NCBI GenBank assembly: GCA_023014485.1
Contig: JAJOZX010005618.1
Location: 226,001 to 290,000, forward strand
Length of the DNA: 64,000 nucleotides
From: Bathynomus jamesi
Taxonomy: Eukaryota; Arthropoda; Malacostraca; Isopoda; Cirolanidae
Direction: 5' to 3'
The position numbers and the translations under genes were made by a program. Within the stretch, counting starts at the first letter, position 1, and every line of letters starts with the position of its first letter. Positions 22,996-34,769 of the stretch are shown here, in pieces. A model generated the notes under the pieces. The model was not told where the DNA came from. It searched no databases and was given only the letters and a program-made list of their open reading frames with translations.

Positions 22996-25232
22996 ATGGC
23001 TCTCACTAGGAGTCAAGTTCACTGCCCAATTTTTGGGTCAGCTCGTGAATTATCCACAAATTTGTTACCCACTTATGAAGATCTTATGAAGTTTTGTATC
23101 CTTAAACGGAACAAATCAGAGACACCTATGCTGTCAGCTGAAAATGCGGAAGATGTTGCTGGTGAAGTCGAACGTGTTTGGCATAGGGCCAGTATGCCAG
23201 TAATTTCTCATAAGCACGTCGTCGAAGAAATACGAACCTATTACTCAAAATATCCTAATGTTTTAAAACCTTACAAGCAGCGTAAAGATACTGAATCTTA
23301 CAAACAAAGGCTGTGAAATTTCAGAGAAGAGAGCAAGAGACTCTTTGACATTGCAGCATCCAAATGTAATATAGATTCAAACCCGTGTAAATGTTCGAAA
23401 GAAGACAGAGTGCCTAAAGAAGAGAATTTTTTTTATTTGATCAGCGTTCAAGTAGGAAAATGATAATAAGTAATGTTGATAAAATGAAAACGCAACAGTT
23501 GGTACAAAGAATGAAACGTAAATTAGGAAATGAAGAACGATGCTATAAAGTTAAAATAATGAGCATAAATGAAGCCAACGCTCAATGCAGTATATCAGAT
23601 ATTAGCAGCAATGAAGAAGAAAATATTTCTGCTGGTGAAAGAGAAGAGGAACAACTAAAACAAGTAAGAGATCAGCCATCAACGTCTAAACAGAGAATAC
23701 CGAAAGTGGATCTCCCAACTTTAGCCAGAGAAGCCGATGGACACAACATTTCAGATCGCAGCGCTGCAGCTTTGGCCTCGGCTGTTCTAGAAAACATATG
23801 GGTAATTACTGAAAATGATACAAGAATGGTTATCGATAAAAACAAAATCAGACGAGAAAGAGAAAAATGCAGGCAGCTGTTGGCACCTTGTTTTACGCCA
23901 GATACTCCTCTAGGCCTCTATTTTGATGGACAAAAAGACCGAACAAGAGTCAATGAAAAAGCAGGAGAACGATATTATCCAAAAATCACTGAGGAAGAGC
24001 ATATATCTATATTGGCAGAACACAATTCTAAATACCTTGGGCACATAACTTTACAAAAAGGAACAGCAAATGCAATCAAATGTAGGATTGCTGACTTTCT
24101 GGAAGAAAAAAGTATGCCATTAGATTCATTCGATGCTGTAGGGTGCGATGACACTGTAGTAAATACAAGTATGAAAGGAGGAGTGATAAGACTTCTTGAA
24201 GTTCACTGTCGACGTCCGCTTCAGTGGTTCATATGTCTGATGCATACCAATGAATTGCCATTACGCCATCTTATAGGTCACCTTGATGGTGCAACACAGA
24301 GACCCAACGCATTTTCTTGTCCAATTGGCAAAGCCTTAATGACATGCGAGCAAAACTCTGTTGTAAGATTTCAACCAATCTGTACTGAATATACCTTACC
24401 TATCATTGGCAATCTAAAAGACTTGAGCAAGGATCAGAAATATTTACATGAAATATGCAAAGAGTGTCATTAGGACATTGCCCAAAAGAGTTAGCACAGA
24501 GGAATCCTGGTCCTATGTCGCATTCTAGATGGCTAACAACTGGAAACAGAATCCTTCGCTTGTATATAAGTACAGAAAATCCATCTGAGAATCTTATCAA
24601 ATTAGCAACTTACATAAGAACAGTATATGCTCCAGTGTGGTTCAACATTAAAGCTTTTCCTTACTGCACTTATGGAGCAAAGCATTTCCAGCTCTTGGTT
24701 AAATGCTCACGGTACTTGCAAAACAAAGAGAAAGATATCATTAACGATGTAATTGGAAGAAACGCATATTTAGCACATCCTGAAAACATTTTGCTTACGA
24801 TGATGACTGATGAACGGCCTGCAATCCGTGAATTGTCTTTACGCATGATTGTAGCAGCTCGCAATCAAGAAAAAGAACTTCGTTCTCGGAACGTGTGTCA
24901 CTTTAAAGTTCCAAAAAATAATGATGATTCTGAAGATTATGTTGATCTCATCAACTGGGTAACCCATCAAAGAACAGAGCCCCCACTTACAAAACACATC
25001 GATGACAATGAGCTTGTCTCGCTCATTGAAAATGGTTTCAGTTCTTCCCACTTTCTGCAAAAAATGCCATGTCACACTCAAGTTGTAGAACGATGTGTGA
25101 AATTAGTAACTGAAGCCTCAATGTCTTTGTGGCGCTAAGCGCAGAGAGGGATTCATCACGACAACGATTGAATCTCAAGCCCTTATGGGTATTCTTGACT
25201 CAAAAAAAGATTACAAAATGAAAACTACTTAG
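22996..25232 (+). pseudogene. Unnamed transposase-like protein family, decayed copy A
   Basis: Reading from MALTRSQVHCPIFGSARE at 22996, with stops or shifts near 23316 (TGA for an expected Trp), 23455, 24473 and 25138, a protein of about 740 residues can be followed to a TAG at 25232. Conserved blocks, also seen in copy B (59505-61650), are CKC near 23390, MVIDKNKIRREREK (about 23828), LGLYFDGQKDRT (about 23908), GCDDTVVNTSMKGGVIRLLE (about 24142), CLMHTNELPLRHLI (about 24235), FSCPIGKAL, SHSRWLTTGNRILRLY (about 24517), NAYLAHPENILL and CHTQVVERCVKLVTEAS (about 25070). The FDG and D-x-T-x-VNT blocks could hold acidic catalytic residues of an RNase H-like transposase; that is inference. No known domain name can be attached. 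Confidence 0.7.
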
Positions 25233-25388
25233 ACTCAAAGATAACGGCGTGTCCAATGGTTGGGCGGTTGGGTGGGCACGGGTGGAACTCGAAATGCAGC
25301 CACCTCCTCGTGGTGAGTTCTGGGTGATAAAAGCTATACCAGATAACTTTTATCAGCTAAGAGTTGCATACTTACACGAAAGTTTATC
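25233..25388. other. 3' flank of transposase-like copy A
   Basis: Contains GTTGGGCGGTTGGGTGGGCACG near 25260. No inverted repeat partner was found upstream, so the element's limits are unknown. Confidence 0.3.
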
Positions 25389-25851
25389 CAGTGCCGTAAC
25401 AAGAGCGAGGCGAGTGAGGCACTTGCCTCGGGTGCGCAAAGCTGAGGGGCGCAGAAAAACTATATAAAATATGTATCTACTATCCCAAGCACGCCATGCC
25501 ATTAGGGAAAGGGCGCATTTCTATAAATTTTCAGTACTTTTCAGTACTTTATTTTCTGTTTTCCATGAATATTATTCGATCAGCTCTTTTCCAAACCGAA
25601 TTTTGCAAATCAGAAAACAGGATTTAATGACTGGAAAAATTTAAACAGTATTGTAGAACATGAAAATTCAACTAATCATCGTGAAAATTTCTGTAAATGG
25701 AAATCCCTACAAAAAAGACTATTGTGCGGACAATGTATCGATGATGCACTACAGAAATTTACGACTTACAAGATCGTGTAGTGTTATAGGAATAGGGTGG
25801 CGCAATTTTATGATCTTGCCTCAGGGGCAAAATTAGTTAGTTATGGGTCTG
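25389..25851. mobile_element. Possible non-autonomous hAT remnant
   Basis: Left CAGTGCCGTAAC followed by GCGAGGCGAGTGAGGCACTTGCCTC, and right end reversed CAGACCCATAAC with GCCCCTGAGGCAAG just inside. The ends share CAG and TAAC only, and no TSD is evident, so this is a tentative call. Confidence 0.4.
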
Positions 25852-26363
25852 TATAATACGATATCATTTCTGGTGACTTGATCAAACATTCCAATATGCT
25901 ACTATACGTGAAAATTCATGCCTACAAATGCCAAACTTTTAGGTCTTTGGGGCAGTGGAAGACTAAAACGTGATTGTGAAATTTGTTTCCACACTAACGA
26001 CGATCCACCTATATATATATAACGAATGAAAATAACAAAATGTATGGTAAATATGAGAAAAAAATAAATTCGTGACTTACTGTATAATGCTTGCACCTGT
26101 TGAATCTGAAATAAAGTGTTTTTTGTTGTTATTGTTGTTCCAGTGTTTCCTATGACAAAACATTAAGCAATAATTCACTTTCTAAGGCGCATAACCTTAT
26201 TTTCACTGGCTAATTTAGGCACTTTGAAGTATAAAATGAAAATTTGATTTTAGTTGGAGCTGTTTTTTGCAAAATTCTTCTAGACTAATTTTATCTCCCA
26301 TAAACAGTGCTAAAGTTTATACTTAAAGCCAGTAAGTATATTTAAAATTTCAAAGTAAATTTA
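25852..26363. other. Intergenic DNA, nothing recognised
   Basis: AT-rich sequence with a short TA run near 26010 and a TTGTTGTTATTGTTGTT run near 26125. No frame, hairpin or terminal repeat stands out. Confidence 0.4.
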
Positions 26364-26642
26364 CAGGGGCTTCTCCAGGGGTGGTGGCTGAGGTGACTAG
26401 CCACCCCCCTTACCTTAGTAAATTTACTTTTTCACAATGCTAACTCTTTGTAAAGGAAATTTTTATGTACAAGAGAACATTTTTATGTACAAAAGACATT
26501 ATCTTGTGTTCTTTGAAAGCATGGCAAAATGTGTAGCTTATCGATGAGCGAAATAGACACCAGAAAACGTTTTTTAGAAGCTATTTGAGGCAGATTTTGA
26601 TACCAGCCACCCCACTCACCAAAAATCCTGCAGGAGCCTCTG
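26364..26642. mobile_element. Short MITE-like inverted-repeat element
   Basis: Left CAGGGGCTTCTCCAGGGGTG and right end reversed CAGAGGCTCCTGCAGGATTT resemble hAT ends; GGTGGCTGAGGTG near the left is mirrored by CCAGCCACCCCACTCACC near the right. The flanking 8-mers do not match well, so superfamily is uncertain. Confidence 0.5.
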
Positions 26643-26870
26643 ATTTATTGCAAAATAGCAAATATGAGCATAATCTTAAAACTGTATTATCATGCAGTCC
26701 CAGATTAAGGCATAAACCAATTAAACTACAGCTTAAGGCCTCACAGTGTGAAAGACCTCTTAGATTTATTTATTGAATCTAAATTTATAATTTTTTTTTT
26801 ATCGTATGGGGCCTCTTAAACTTGACATAACTTCGGGCGTCAGAATATCGTAATCGGGTCCTGTTATCAT

Positions 26871-27856
26871 CAGAGTTGGGCACGTTACTTTCTATAAGTA
26901 ACGGCGTTACCGCTATCGTTACATTGATAAAAAAGTAACGTCGTTACCGCTTCCGTTACTTTTAAGAAAAGACTAAAAAGTAAAAAAGCCTTAATAATAC
27001 CAAATTATAATACTCTATATGACAAAAAAAATCAAAACAAGCTCAACTCAAACAATGGCCTCTCCAAAAAAACTAATCTTGTAAATTTTTTAGGAGTGTG
27101 TTGTTCGATTTCAGGAACACTAGTTTTTCAAAATTGGCATGTGATAGTTCTCCTCGTTTGGAGGAGCTAACAGCTAATTAACAGCTAATAAATGATACTA
27201 GTCAAATGATCAGCTTGAAAGTAACGAGTAGCGAGTAACGATTGAAATCGTTCTAAAATGTAGTGCCGTTACCATTTTCGTTACATCTCAAAAGTAACGG
27301 CGTTACCACTACAGCTACTAAAAAAGTTACAGCGTTACGTAGCGGCGTTACTAGTAACGCCGTTACTCCAAACCAGGGCCGTTTCCTGGCATAAGCATAC
27401 TAAGTGCCGCTTAGGGCCCCGCTGCTACTAGGGGGACCCTAGCCATGCTCCCAGGTCATAGCAAAAATTTTGAAGATACAAACTGTTCTGTATAACTGTT
27501 ACCTATTACACAATTGTATCGTAGAGTTAGTAATTGTTTGGTAGTTAAAAATTGCATTATTTTTTTATACATAGTTCTGTGTCATTTATTCTAAATAATG
27601 TATAAGCTAATCTTCAGGAATTTCATGAAGAGTATTTTTTCTGTTTGTCTTCTGAAAGTACATATTTGTTGTTTTGGACATAAATGTTTCATTAAAATTG
27701 TTTCATAATTGTTTTTTATTAACACAACCATTTTTTGTATGTGTGTGCTGAGGTGATGTAGTAAGGCGTGAGTTGGTGGATGGAGGGGTGGGGCCTCAAA
27801 TGGGTATACTGCTTAGGGCCCCCTAATGGCTAGAAACGGCCCTGCTCCCAACACTG
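26871..27856. mobile_element. Non-autonomous hAT rich in GTAACGGCGTTAC, with a second element inside
   Basis: Ends CAGAGTTGGG and, reversed, CAGTGTTGGG; perfect 8-bp TSD GTTATCAT at 26863-26870 and 27857-27864. Both arms are built from variants of AGTAACGGCGTTACCGCT, many copies in each orientation. The inner element at 27374-27844 splits its right end. Confidence 0.9.
27374..27844. mobile_element. Non-autonomous hAT inserted in the element above (471 bp)
   Basis: Ends CAGGGCCGTTTCCTGGC and, reversed, CAGGGCCGTTTCTAGCC. TSD CTCCAAAC (27366-27373) and CTCCCAAC (27845-27852), one mismatch. CTTAGGGCCCC occurs near both ends. No coding potential. Confidence 0.9.
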
Positions 27857-27950
27857 GTTATCATGCAATGTTTATTATTTCTTTTATGCAAACGAGGTCG
27901 AGGTAAATACCAAATATGGAAATACTTTTATGTATTTTTATTATTAAATA

Positions 27951-28500
27951 TGTAGTAATGCTTAGTTAAGAATATTAATTTGTTTAATTAATTATTAAAA
28001 TGTTTAATGTAAATCATTTACTAATAATTGTGAAATTGTTTGAAATTGTTTAAAATGGGAACAGTTGGCAATCCTGGACAAAGGCCGACAAAGAGCGGGC
28101 TACCCCATAAGGGAGTCAGTCTTCTGGCGGCGCTTTAAGCGTGAGGTTAACGTCATGTAACGTAAAATTTAATTAAGTGTTTGTGTTTCTCTCCGACGTA
28201 AATTATTATAATAGAAATTCCATACTCGCATCCCCCTAAATTACATAAACCATTTTCGGAATCAATAAAACGTTCACAAGTGTTAAAATAGAGTATTAAT
28301 AAACCCCCCTTCCCCCTTCGTGTTGTAACGGTTTTCATAGTTTTGGCTCGGCGTCGCTACCATGAATATAAACGTAAAGTAGTGTTGAAATGAGTAAAGA
28401 GCGTGTAAAGATAATTGAAATAGCGAGTAGAAAGAAGCGTAAATAAAGAAAGTATTTAAATAAAGGCGATCACTACATCTGGTAGCAGCGGTACACTACA
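27951..28500 (+). repeat. LARD-like 5' LTR
   Basis: TGTAGTAATGC start, GTACACTACA end. The last 23 bases (TCTGGTAGCAGCGGTACACTACA) are an extension absent from the LTRs of copy 2, and resemble the sequence just downstream (TCTGGTGGCTAGCGGCGG). Confidence 0.88.
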
Positions 28501-31500
28501 TCTGGTGGCTAGCGGCGGTCTTACATCATATTTTGTGAGGCTTACCCACGTGACTAGTATTTGGATTAAAATTCTTAAAACCCGGTATAATAGCCAATAG
28601 CGTTAATGAATATTTTATTTCGATTATTAAAATATCTAAATGCAAAGTTTACCCCGTTTGCAGCCAAATTTCGATTTTCATTCCTTAAAATTCATTATAA
28701 ATGTAATTTCAAAATGGCGCGCGTCAAAATTTGTTGTTTGAGATCGAGTCTAGACTCAAAACTTATTTTAGTCGTTACAGAGTCGGTAGAAAAACTTGTC
28801 CGACTCAAAAGTGCGAGTCATTATTACGTTAAATTTCGTTCATTAGGTCGGAGAGGACATAGTTTTGAAAATTTATCGTGCTGCCTGAGGACTCAATTTT
28901 CTTTTTTTTTTTTCGTCTCTTCCACTGTTATGCCTGTTTCAGCTTACCTTTTTACTTTTTGTTTAAAACTTTTGGAATTAGTAGTAATTGTGATAATATA
29001 ATAATAACGATTAATATAGAAAAAATTTGTATGTAAGTAAATTGTTAGTTTAAATACAGTATGATACACATTTTATATGGTCCTTTCAAAATGTTTCAGC
29101 GAAAATTTGTACCGATTGTAAAACATTTCATGAACATGAAAAAATTTCTGGGTTTCATTAGCAGATTTTTGATTATATTTCGATTGATTGTACATAAATT
29201 ATAATGATAGGCTTATTTTAAATAATTGTTTATATAGATTTACGGGCTTTTTGCTTCGCTCGCTTCGCGCTAAAATAGGATTACGTTACATTTTAAGGGA
29301 CAAATCGAAAAAATAATCTTAAACATATTAAATTTGTCAGATTTGGCCGTATAGGATTGTGTTAAATTTTCAAAATAAGCAGAATTCGTTTAACTGAAAT
29401 AGAGAAATTGTGTTGTGAAATTTTGTTTTTTTTGGATTTTTTTATATACTCATTAATTATATACTCATTAATTATATACTTACTTATTAACTTATACGTA
29501 TAATTTAGTTATATATATAATTATATATATTTATATACTCATAAAATTTGGTAGGTAGGCTGATTATCTATTTTTTTCCTCTCTGTTCCTTTCGTTCATT
29601 TCACGAGAATTCCGACATATTTGGTAAAATGGCTATTGTATTGTACTGAAGGATTTCTTGTAGGCCTATCGTTAAATATTGTTCGGAGATTAACCGTTAC
29701 TACGGTATATGTCTATTGAGTAGTAAATTCTTAGTTATTTAACAAAATTTTAATTGGTTTAACATAAATAATCATAGGATTTTTCTTTAATAAGCACAAA
29801 TGTTATGCATTAAATTCTAAATTGTGCTTTTCACGCGTAACATTGAATTTATTAATTATAGGTCTAAAAGTGCGCAGTAAATTTTATTTTTATTTTGGGA
29901 ACCTATGTGAGTTAAGGTATACTTATTTTACTAAATCTCGATATTATAATTTTTTTTTGAATTACAGAAATTTGTGTAGAAAATTCTTTTCATATATTTT
30001 CTTTACGTTTTATAAATTCATTCAATAATCAATTTTATATGTATAGGTAGGCCGATTTTTATTTTTCTTTCTTCCAGTTCAATGACTGGTAAAATTCTTA
30101 TTGAAAATTTAGATTGTATTCTAAAAAGGATGTTTTGATTTGATATTTTAATTTGGGTATTAGAAATGAAAAATGTCCTTTTTTTTAGTTCGAGCGTTTG
30201 CATGGAAAATATTACGAAATTATGTTAGGATATAATGCAAGTTCATTCGGTTAGGGATATAGAGGTTCGCTTACAAACAAAGCGACCGCTCTCAATTAGG
30301 CAATGTTTTGTTTGTTTACAGTAAGTTACGTGTATTTTTGAGTGCATATTATCTATTTTTATTTAGTATAACTATGCAAATTTTTAGTTTCACTTGGAAA
30401 CGATAAATTACTGGGATTTTTGTGATTTGCAAACCATACTGGGGTTTCAGTTGAAGGAGAGAGTTGTCTCTCAGATGTAATTTGCGAATTGCGAGTTCAA
30501 TTCATATGAAATTTAGAGTTTCAAGTTGGAATTACTGTATTAAAATAATTTTTGGTAGTAATATTTAATTTTTTTTTACTTTTTAATAACTGTTTTGGAA
30601 AATTATTATTGTTTAGACCTTCAGTCGGAGTTAACTAATGCATTTGAAACATTGGCTCAAGTGTACACTCGGAAATGGAGCCTTCTAGATAGCCAGTAAC
30701 GTTTTTGTGGCGTCTTTGTGTGCTCCTCCTCAAAGGGCAAGAGGGTTCATGATTGTCAGAGAATGGATGACATGAAGTTTCTGGGGTTCATTTTTGTCTT
30801 TTGTATTTAAAAGTATTGAGGTGATTTCTGACGATAGTTTGAACAATAATATTTCTTAAATTATACTAACAGTTACTATGTATGGGCGCTTTTATATTTA
30901 TACTGTACAATTTTGTTTAACGTTTTATGACTTTTTTTATCTTCTCCGCTGTAACTGCCATAAGTGACCTTATTGGTAGCTAGATGTGATTAAATTTTTG
31001 CGAAATTTTGAGATGTGTAATTTTTTTTTCGTGAATTTGGCCAGAGCAAATGTGTAGTTAGTATTTCGAAGTGAACTGTCGAGAAAATTCGATAAATTAA
31101 ATATGAAATGATAAGCAGTACGGAAACACATTTCGAATAAACTTTTTTTTCAAAATTTCAAAGGCTCGGTTTGGAGGCAACCAAGTTGAATCCGAGTTCC
31201 ATCCAGTGAGTTTAGTCGACCGGATAGGTGATCGATCACCAATGAGAGAGAGAGAGAGAAGAGGAAACCCAGACTGCGCAGGGACTTGGCGCAGGATGGT
31301 TTCGGAAGAGAAGAGATAGAAGAGAGGAACCGAATGCGCATGCAGTTGGCGCAGGACAGTTTCGGAATAGAAGAGAAACTTCGTGTGCAGGGTCTTGGCA
31401 CACGAAAGTTTCGATCGAAGATGGTCTACTGGTATTTTTCGGGCAGTAGCTGGTCACGCTGCTCGAATGCTTCGCTAAATATGTGTCGTAACACGCGGTA

Positions 31501-31547
31501 GACAAGCCACGAGAGCTTGAACGTGTGTCTATGACTGTACTGTCCAT
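28501..31547 (+). mobile_element. LARD-like interior, first three kilobases (complete copy)
   Basis: Begins TCTGGTGGCTAGCGG, a possible primer-binding site two bases after the LTR. AT-rich and non-coding. Near its end (31230-31430) it has a GAGA run and about three degenerate repeats of roughly 55 bp built on GCGCAGGGACTTGGCGCAGG...GTTTCGGAAGAGAAGAG; copy 2 has one such unit (17380-17420). Confidence 0.7.
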
Positions 31548-32141
31548 TAGGGGCGGCTCGTTTTTACACTTTTTTCGATATTTGATTGGGGGTAGTGCGG
31601 AAAAGTTGCGATTTGGAGAGAAAATAATGTGTGTACAATTTTTTTGATCTACGTCAATACCTTCCGGTGGCGGCGAGTCCTTAAAAATCGAAAAATAGGC
31701 CTAACGGGGTAGATTGGAAAATGGTTTTAAAGACTTACAAAATAAACAATAAAAATTTCAGCACAATCTGTTAATAACTTCCGGTGGTGTCTTAGCCGTT
31801 AAAATATCCAAAATATTGATTTAAAGCAAGTTTTAACAAGATGTTATACAAATGTTAATTCCGGTATATTTCTGTGCAAACAACCCTGAGAACACTATTA
31901 TAGGCTTGAATAAATTAATAGCAGTCATTGAACAATGAACATTATATAAAAATTATATAAAATTATATAAAAATTTTATGTGTTTTTAGGCCTATTTTTC
32001 GATTTTTAAGGACTCGCCGCCACCGGAAGGTATTGACGTAGATAAAAAAAATTTTACACACTTTATTTTCTCTCCAAATCGCAACTTTTCCGCACTACCC
32101 CCAATCAAATATCGAAAAAAGTGTAAAAACGAGCCGCCCTA
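31548..32141. mobile_element. Small element with very long inverted repeats (594 bp)
   Basis: Ends TAGGGGCGGCTCGTTTTTAC and, reversed, TAGGGCGGCTCGTTTTTAC; near-perfect inversion extends about 140-165 bp per arm (for example CTTCCGGTGGCGGCGAGTCC at 31670 against its complement near 32010). Perfect 8-bp TSD CTGTCCAT at 31540-31547 and 32142-32149. Eight-base TSD fits hAT, but the terminal TA instead of CA is unusual. Confidence 0.88.
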
Positions 32142-33117
32142 CTGTCCATACAGACATACAGTAGGTTCGTTGGGAAACGGCCTACGGCGGAGTGATCGGT
32201 TGATTGTTGCCAGTAGAAGAGTCTTTCAGCTGGACGTAGCAAGAGCAGCGTTCACCGACAAAAGTGGAGATGAGACAAGGCGAGTTTCTTCATCGACTTC
32301 TAGAATTGCAAATTCCGTCCAATTCCAGCGCGTGGTCCCGCTTTCAGATATCTCCCCCCCTGATCCTTTTAGAATTGGACGTCTCTTGTTTTTTTTTCGC
32401 CATTGGAGAGAGAGCGGAACCATTATAGCGTGCTGCCCTGTTGCATGTTGATTGATGCAATCCCTTGCATTCTAGCGAAGTGAGCAGGAGAGCTGCGATT
32501 GAAAATTGAAGTCCGTTGTCAGCGTGCGGAGTGTCATCTAAACAACGTCCAGCAAATTAATGTACTGATTATTATGTAATGAAATTATACGTGAAAGGGT
32601 GCGATTATTGCCCATAGTTGTTGTGTTTTTCGTGAAATAGTATGTGCGCTCTTGGTCAGTATTTTATGTAAACTTTTTCTTATTTTTTCTATGTCGCCCT
32701 GATAGTAACTGTATAACTATAAAATAATTGTTTCAAATGTAAAGCGATCGTTGATGAGAAATCGCTGGAATAGATTGTGAACTTGAAATTTGTGTAACCA
32801 ATGTAAGAAAATTTTCCGTTATTTTTTTTTGGCATGTATAGATTAGTTACAGGTTGTAATTTAATTATTAGTGTGAAATGTTATTTTATGCAAATGTGAA
32901 AATTATAAAGTTTTCGGTTTTTTTAATATGATACAAAATATATGTGTGGAATTTGTCATTCTAATTATTTCTTGTCTATCTCAACTCTGAATTGTTAAAG
33001 AAAAAAAAAAAAAAATTGCAAAATATATAAATTTGTTGAATAAATTTATTAACATTGTTAAACGATATTAATAAGTTTTACTAATGGAAAAACTTATTTT
33101 CAAGGGGGTGATGCGAG
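32142..33117 (+). mobile_element. LARD-like interior, 3' kilobase (complete copy)
   Basis: Collinear with 18174-18677 plus 21679-21920, with an extra 200-bp stretch at about 32270-32480. Ends in the polypurine tract before 33118. No conserved frame. Confidence 0.75.
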
Positions 33118-33670
33118 TGTAGTAATGCTTAGTTAAGAATATTAATTTGTTTAATTAATTATTAAAATGTTTAATGTAAATCATTTACTAATAATTGTGA
33201 AATTGTTTGAAATTGTTTAAAATGGGAACAGTTGGCAATCCTGGACAGAGGCCGACAAAGAGCGGGCTACCCCATAAGGGAGTCAGTCTTCTGGCGGCGC
33301 TTTAAGCGTGAGGTTAACGTCATGTAACGTAAAATTTAATTAAGTGTTTGTGTTCCTCTCCGACGTAAATTATTATAATAGAAATTCCGTACTCGCATCC
33401 CCCTAAATTACATAAACCATTTTCGGAATCAATAAAACGTTCACAAGTGTTAAAATAGAGTATTAATAAACCCCCCTTCCCCCTTCGTGTTGTAACGGTT
33501 TTCATAGTTTTGGCTCGGCGTCGCTACCATGAATATAAACGTAAAGTAGTGTTGAAATGAGTAAAGAGCGTGTAAAGATAATTGAAATAGCGAGTAGAAA
33601 GAAGCGTAAATAAAGAAGAAAGTAATTAAATAAAGGCGATCACTACATCTGGTAGCAGCGGTACACTACA
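33118..33670 (+). repeat. LARD-like 3' LTR
   Basis: Same ends as 27951-28500, including the TCTGGTAGCAGCGGTACACTACA extension. Differences between the two LTRs are few (for example a small AAG insertion near 33617), so the insertion is young relative to the other elements here. Confidence 0.88.
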
Positions 33671-34262
33671 AATATTAGGCATTTAATTTTATTATCGGTT
33701 AATATTCTGCAGAACACATCAGTATATTGAGAATCATTATAAAAAATAATGAAAGAAAATATGTTTTATATGCTGTGCAAATGAAGGTTAATAAGATAAA
33801 AACTTAATATTTAATGTTATCTAATAAAAATTGATAGCAAATAATTGTTTCTTTGTTTCTGTGACCATGAACTGTGCCGGTTGTGAAGTAGACTTTGAAG
33901 ATTTAAGTCCAACTCACATCGGATACTACGCTAGCCACCTACGCATGCGAGCTACCTGTCCTCGAATCGCCTTAACGGTTTTAAGTGAGTTATAGCTAAC
34001 TCCAGCAGCGATGCTACGTACGCCAAGTGCCACGTGGTTCAGCCACATTGCTTTCGATTGCCTGGCCGGCGGTTTTTCTCGGCGTGGCTTTGGTCACACG
34101 TGCAGTAATATGTTTGTCTGCAGTTTCTCCCCATTCCCGCTTTGTGGTTGATCGCGTATAAATTTACTTTTAATTGTTGTTGGCAGTAGTGCAGGCCAGG
34201 GCTGTCCAGGGGGCCCGGGCCTCCCCTTTACCAAGGTTTTAGCCAGGTGGTCCGGAACCCCC
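33671..34262. other. Intergenic or intronic DNA, nothing firm
   Basis: Flank of the LARD insertion. A short frame at about 33869-33990 reads MNCAGCEVDFEDLSPTHIGY but is not recognised and has no clear splice context. If the GalNAc-transferase gene extends left, this would be intron. Confidence 0.35.
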
Positions 34263-34466
34263 TTCCATCAGACCCTACGTCTTCTCTGCACACTTCCCAT
34301 AACTAGCTGTGAGGCTGAAAGAACATTTTCTGTTCTTAAACTGACAAAACCACCACTTCGTTCAACTATGGGGGAAGAGCGTTTAAAAGGTCTGATCATG
34401 CTCAGCATCCACAGGCGCATACCAGTCAGTCCAGCCGCAGTAGTTTCGCGTTTCATGTCACAATGA
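34263..34466 (+). pseudogene. hAT transposase remnant: C-terminal dimerisation domain
   Basis: Plus-strand frame FHQTLRLLCTLPITSCEAER followed by TFSVLKLTKPPLRSTM and ERLKGLIMLSIHRRI, ending in TGA at 34464. The pattern LPITSCEAERTFSVLKL is the core of the hAT family C-terminal dimerisation domain. Nothing else of the transposase is present nearby, so this is an old 3' fragment. GGGGGCCCGGGCC at about 34215 lies just upstream. Confidence 0.85.
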
Positions 34467-34769
34467 GCCCGCAGGCGCTCCAAGAATAAGTCTTCCAGAT
34501 GAACTGATAGCCTCGACCATGTATCTGCACTTTTGATTACCACCACTATTGCATGAGTTTTGTAGCCCTGTTAATTTAGAGAAATGGTGGTTAAATGTGA
34601 GAAATTTGAAATAGACTGTTTACTCTACAAACATTAATAAATGTGATTCGTAATTTACGTTATTTTTAACCATCACTCTATCATTAATCCATGTGGGAGT
34701 GTCTCATAGCATAATCTGGGTCAGAAATCTGGGTCCCCTTTGAAAAAAATTGTGGACCAGCTAACAATT

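Larger units (their letters stand above)
27951..33670 (+). mobile_element. Complete LARD-like LTR retrotransposon, non-coding (5.7 kb)
   Basis: Two nearly identical LTRs (27951-28500 and 33118-33670) enclose about 4.6 kb without any gag, protease, RT or integrase frame. A 4-bp TSD AATA is seen at 27947-27950 and 33671-33674. A polypurine tract (CAAGGGGGTGATGCGAG) precedes the 3' LTR. The interior is collinear with 13701-21920 apart from independent insertions. It must rely on proteins of another element; that dependence is inferred from the absence of coding sequence. Confidence 0.85.

Noticed and set aside
28153..28338. Nearly identical 61-codon frames at 28153-28338 and 33320-33505
   Set aside because: Both lie at the same place in the two LTRs; identity comes from LTR duplication, and the older LTRs do not keep the frame.
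32170..32451. 93-codon frame in the LARD interior
   Set aside because: Not conserved in the two other copies of the same interior.
33869..33992. Short plus-strand frame MNCAGCEVDFEDLSPTHIGY as a further host exon
   Set aside because: No consistent splice sites or phase with the GALNT exons and no recognised motif.
34268..34546. Minus-strand frame of 92 codons
   Set aside because: Antisense shadow of the plus-strand hAT dimerisation domain at 34263-34466.
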